A stretch of DNA of 18,368 bases. It comes from Clostridia bacterium (GTDB taxonomy: Bacteria > Bacillota > Clostridia > Christensenellales > Aristaeellaceae). Numbering within the stretch: the first letter of the stretch is position 1; the number at the start of each line of letters is the position of its first letter. Below are positions 15,729 to 18,368 of this stretch, in pieces. Below the pieces are notes generated by a model, which worked only from the letters and a program-made list of their open reading frames with translations, made no database searches and had not been told where the DNA came from. A program made the position numbers and the translations under genes. Where the stretch lies: positions 1-18,368 of the forward strand of contig JAFZRB010000265.1 in the NCBI GenBank assembly GCA_017620115.1, in the 5' to 3' direction.

Positions 15729-16987
15729 AAGAGCTGAATTATGATGTCACCGTGATCGGCGCGGGCCCGGCCGGGCTTGCCGCCGCGGGAGCCGCGAAGC
15801 GGAACGGCACGGAGAAAGTCCTGATCGTTGAGCGGGATACAGACTGCGGAGGAATCCTTCAGCAATGCATTCATTCGGGATTCGGCCTGACGTATTTCAA
15901 CGAGGAGCTGACCGGTCCCGAATACGCAAGTCGGTTCATAAAGAGCGCGCGTGAAAAGGGCGTCGATATCCTGCTCGACACAATGGCGCTTTCCGTCGAT
16001 CAGGCTGGAATCGTTGTCTGTTCCAACCCCCAGGACGGCATCGTCACGGTGCGGACGAAGGCTGTCGTGCTTGCGATGGGCTGCCGCGAGCGCACGAGAG
16101 CGAATCTGAGGATACCGGGTACGAGGCCGGCGGGCATTTATACCGCCGGAACGGCGCAGAGGCTGATCAACCGTCAGAATGAAATGGTGGGCCGGGAGGT
16201 CGTGATACTGGGTTCCGGCGACATCGGCATGATTATGGCCCGAAGGCTGACGCTGGAAGGCGCGAAAGTCAAAGCGGTCGTCGAAATCATGGATTATCTG
16301 GCCGGCCTGACGCGCAACAGGGTTCAGTGCCTGGATGATTTCGGAATCCCGCTGCTTCTGCGCCACACGGTGACGCGCATTCACGGCAACAGGCGCGTCG
16401 AAGCCGTGACGGTTTGCGAAGTGGATCAGAACAGAAAGCCGATCCTGTCGACGGCGCAGGACATCAGCTGCGATACGCTGCTGCTCTCGGTGGGGCTGAT
16501 TCCGGAAAACGAACTGACGCGGGCCTGCGGCATCGCCATCGACCCCGTTACAAACGGACCTTCGGTCAATCAGTTCATGCAGACATCCGTTTCCCGGGTT
16601 TTTGCCTGCGGCAACGTCGTGCATGTCAATGATCTTGTCGATAACGTGTCACAGGAGAGCGAGAAGGCCGGCGCGTCCGCGGCGCTGTACGCGCAGGGGA
16701 AGCTGCCCGAAGCGGCGTCTGAAATCCCCTGCGCCGCCGGAGAGGGGATACGCTATGTATGCCCGCAGACCATCGTTCCCGTGCCGGAAGGCGGCGTGAG
16801 GCTGTGCTTCCGTGTGCTCAGGCCCGGAAAGGATGTGACGCTCACAGCCCTGCAGGGCGATGAGATTCTGACGTCCAAAAAGGCAAGGCGCGTCAGCCCG
16901 GGTGAAATGGAACACCTGGATATTGACATGGCAAAGCTCACCGGAGAAGGAATCCGGATTGTCGCAAAGGAGGCGGTATCCGTATGA
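15725..16987 (+). CDS. NAD(P)/FAD-dependent pyridine nucleotide-disulfide oxidoreductase-like partner of GlpA
   Basis: Probably moves electrons between the GlpA-like subunit and NAD(H) or another carrier. The 420 residues have an FAD motif VIGAGPAGLAAAG (10-22), the pair Cys41 and Cys48 (CGGILQQC), AMGCRERTR (117-125), a second dinucleotide motif VILGSGDIGMIMARR (160-174) and FACGNVVHVNDLVDNVS near the C-terminal FAD site. The CxxxxxxC pair differs from the CxxxxC redox disulfide of classical reductases, so disulfide chemistry is uncertain. It starts with ATGA, overlapping the GlpA-like stop by 4 bases, with GGAGAGGAG just upstream, and overlaps the DUF1667 gene in the same way. The order GlpA-like, this enzyme, DUF1667 recurs in Clostridia and Thermotoga from memory of the families; not checked here. 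Confidence 0.9.
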   Translation: MKELNYDVTVIGAGPAGLAAAGAAKRNGTEKVLIVERDTDCGGILQQCIHSGFGLTYFNEELTGPEYASRFIKSAREKGVDILLDTMALSVDQAGIVVCSNPQDGIVTVRTKAVVLAMGCRERTRANLRIPGTRPAGIYTAGTAQRLINRQNEMVGREVVILGSGDIGMIMARRLTLEGAKVKAVVEIMDYLAGLTRNRVQCLDDFGIPLLLRHTVTRIHGNRRVEAVTVCEVDQNRKPILSTAQDISCDTLLLSVGLIPENELTRACGIAIDPVTNGPSVNQFMQTSVSRVFACGNVVHVNDLVDNVSQESEKAGASAALYAQGKLPEAASEIPCAAGEGIRYVCPQTIVPVPEGGVRLCFRVLRPGKDVTLTALQGDEILTSKKARRVSPGEMEHLDIDMAKLTGEGIRIVAKEAVSV

Positions 16988-17349
16988 GAGAACAGCTTGT
17001 CACCTGCACCGTCTGTCCGCTCGGATGCTCGATCACTGTGAAGGGCGAGGCGGATAAAATAGAATCGGTCGAAGGTTTTACCTGCAAACGTGGGGAACAG
17101 TATGCGCGCGATGAATTCATCTGCCCGAAGCGGACGCTGACGACCACCGTCCGGCTGACCGGTTCGACGGAGCCGCTGCTCCCGGTGCGCTCGTCCGCGC
17201 CCGTGCCGAAGGATCTGATTCCATCCTGCATGAAAATCATTCGCGGCCTGAGCGTCGCGGCGCCGGTATCCGATCATCAGGTCATAGTAAATGATATCGC
17301 CGGCACCGGCGCGGCGCTCGTCGCGTGCAGGGAAGCGAAAGCAGTCTGA
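16984..17349 (+). CDS. DUF1667 small cysteine-rich protein
   Basis: A 121-residue protein of unknown reaction in the DUF1667 family. The motif Cys8-x2-Cys11-PLG-Cys15 is followed by Cys34 in FTCKRGEQYARDE and Cys47 in FICPKRTLTTTVRL. These five conserved cysteines could bind an Fe-S cluster or zinc. The rest has the family blocks PVRSSAPVPKDLI and IVNDIAGTGAALVACREA. It has no signal peptide or membrane segment. The ATG at 16984 overlaps the stop of the previous gene (ATGA), with GGAGG 10 bases upstream. It sits where the iron-sulfur subunit GlpC would sit in a glpABC operon, but it is far smaller and unlike GlpC. It ends just before the bidirectional terminator. Confidence 0.9.
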   Translation: MREQLVTCTVCPLGCSITVKGEADKIESVEGFTCKRGEQYARDEFICPKRTLTTTVRLTGSTEPLLPVRSSAPVPKDLIPSCMKIIRGLSVAAPVSDHQVIVNDIAGTGAALVACREAKAV

Positions 17350-17394
17350 AAAAAACCAGGCCTCCTGTGCTTTGAAACAGGGGGCCTGTTTTTT
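17349..17394. terminator. Bidirectional intrinsic terminator after the DUF1667 gene
   Basis: CAGGCCTCCTGT (17357-17368) pairs with ACAGGGGGCCTG (17377-17388) over 12 pairs with one G-U, and the loop is 8 bases. Six T follow on the plus strand (17389-17394). Seven A precede it (17349-17355), giving a T run in the minus sense. It serves the operon and the converging hydrolase gene. Confidence 0.85.
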
Positions 17395-17416
17395 CTGCCG
17401 GCATTAGAGTGCGTTT

Positions 17417-18368
17417 CTATAATCCCACATAGTACGCCTTCAGCTTAACCATGTCCTCATCCGTGAGCGCTTTGTTGTACACGCACACGTCCTCCAGCAC
17501 GCCCGGAAAGCGCTGGCCGGGGGCGCTGAGGTCGTCGACGCCGAGGAGGAGCCGGGCATGTTTTCCTTCGCCCATGACCTGCCTGCCGGGCAGCGGCTGG
17601 CGCATGAAGGGTTCAAAGTTGAGGGAGAAGCCCGCGACGCCCGCTTCCGCCTCAAACGAGCCTGCCGCGAAGATCCAGGTTCCCGTCCTTTCGGCCGGGA
17701 GACCGACCTCCATGTGCCGGACCTTGTCCACGTCGAACAGCCGGACGGACAGCACCAGATGATCCTCGCCGGTGGCCGCGATGCAGAGCCAGGCGGATCC
17801 GTCTTCCGCGCAGCGGACGCTCAGCACGGGCATCCTGTTTTCCACCGCGTCAAGGCGCAGCCAGGCGGTGAACGAGACGCTGCCGCCCTCCAGCGGGCAG
17901 GGCACGCGGAGCGCGCCGTCGTCGAAGCGCATGGCCTTTCCGCGCAGGCCGTCCACCAGGTACAGCTTGCCCCTGCGCTCCGTGCCCTCCGGCAGCGCGT
18001 CAAACGTGGTGAACGGCAGGTGCAGCGCGGGCTTCAGCCCGGCGAGCTCTTCCTCAAAGACGCCGGATTCTTTCTTCAGCCTCGGCTCCTCCGCCCTGAC
18101 GGGCAGCCCCTCCGGGCGGGGCAGGTTCTCGGGCACGTCGGCGAACAGGCCGCCAGGCACCCGGCTGTTCCAGCTGTCGGGGATGGGGAGGCCGAGGGCG
18201 TGCAGGATGGCCGGCGCGGTATCCCGCGTCAGCATGTCGTGCAGCTCTGTGTGCCGCGCGCCTCCGCCCGCGGCGAAGAAGCTCACGTACTTTTCCGCGT
18301 CGCTGTCTCCGCCGTGGCTGCCGTGGCCCCGCTCGTCCGGCGGGGTGCCGCATGGTCGGGCTCCACCA
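17417..18368 (-). CDS. Alkaline-phosphatase-superfamily hydrolase with C-terminal LamG-like domain (5' end outside the window)
   Basis: The frame stays open to the right edge (about 316 codons visible), so the start and N-terminus are missing. Apparent GTG or ATG starts inside the window are not the true start. The visible N-part reads PDERGHGSHGGDSDAEKYVSFFAAGGG and TRDTAPAILHALGLPIPDSW. This is the C-terminal metal-site block and closing strand of the alkaline-phosphatase/sulfatase/phosphodiesterase superfamily, with the histidines in GHGSHGG as likely metal ligands. A linker of about 40 residues follows, then a concanavalin-like LamG domain (about 160 residues: FDDGALRVPCPLEGGSVSFTAW, RTGTWIFAAGSF, FPGVLEDVCVYNKALTDEDM). 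Such domains often bind glycans or sulfated sugars. Whether it is a sulfatase, phosphatase or phosphodiesterase needs the missing half. Confidence 0.82.
   Translation of the reverse strand, partial: GGARPCGTPPDERGHGSHGGDSDAEKYVSFFAAGGGARHTELHDMLTRDTAPAILHALGLPIPDSWNSRVPGGLFADVPENLPRPEGLPVRAEEPRLKKESGVFEEELAGLKPALHLPFTTFDALPEGTERRGKLYLVDGLRGKAMRFDDGALRVPCPLEGGSVSFTAWLRLDAVENRMPVLSVRCAEDGSAWLCIAATGEDHLVLSVRLFDVDKVRHMEVGLPAERTGTWIFAAGSFEAEAGVAGFSLNFEPFMRQPLPGRQVMGEGKHARLLLGVDDLSAPGQRFPGVLEDVCVYNKALTDEDMVKLKAYYVGL

Noticed and set aside
15638..16624. Open frame of about 328 codons on the minus strand
   Set aside because: It is antisense to the GlpA-like and disulfide-reductase-like genes, with no ribosome binding site and shadow composition. 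A similar frame at 13610-14584 was dropped for the same reason.

Overview
The window looks like part of a moderately GC-rich Gram-positive chromosome, most likely a gut-type Clostridia/Eubacteriales member. The basis is strong GGAGG ribosome binding sites, sigma-A promoters with 17-bp spacers, intrinsic terminators with T runs, and a secreted NlpC/P60 protein with SH3 and peptidoglycan-binding repeats. The gene families (URO-D-like protein, FAD_oxidored, GlpK/GlpA/DUF1667, LacZ-type GH2) also fit an anaerobic carbohydrate-using Firmicute. No phage, IS, CRISPR array or rRNA was seen. The taxonomic guess is inference.

Layout. Bases 1-311 are AT-rich and hold repeats but no convincing gene. Two serine tRNAs (TGA, then GCT in transcription order) lie on the minus strand at 312-506 with their own promoter and terminator. 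A secreted cell-wall hydrolase (681-2954, minus) and argF (3186-4172, plus) diverge from a shared intergenic region. A bidirectional terminator separates argF from a minus-strand carbohydrate unit: a LacZ-type GH2 beta-galactosidase (5697-8738) followed by a beta-helix, GH28-related protein (4389-5522). Upstream, also on the minus strand and behind its own terminator, is a two-gene unit: a URO-D-family protein (10296-11357) and an FAD-dependent oxidoreductase (8988-10271).

From 11612 the genes run on the plus strand. First comes a sugar phosphate isomerase/epimerase-type TIM barrel. After a terminator-like element and a new promoter there is a tight four-gene operon: a GlpK-like FGGY kinase, a GlpA-like FAD/[2Fe-2S] dehydrogenase, a two-dinucleotide flavoprotein disulfide-reductase-like enzyme, and a small cysteine-rich DUF1667 protein. 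The last three overlap by 4 bp at their junctions (ATGA). A second bidirectional terminator ends the operon. The right edge is the C-terminal half of an alkaline-phosphatase-superfamily hydrolase fused to a LamG-like lectin domain (minus strand).

Working together. The best candidate for something under-described is the plus-strand module at 12749-17349. It looks like an anaerobic polyol-kinase plus polyol-phosphate dehydrogenase system in which DUF1667 takes the place of the GlpC iron-sulfur subunit. Its kinase lacks the substrate-contacting arginine of glycerol kinase (NQRET is NQGET) and the HPr-phosphorylated histidine, so the substrate may not be glycerol. A second candidate is the URO-D-like/FAD oxidoreductase pair, in which the URO-D-like protein lacks both the HemE signature and the zinc ligands of corrinoid methyltransferases. 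Start codons were re-chosen by ribosome binding site for most genes, as noted in each entry.
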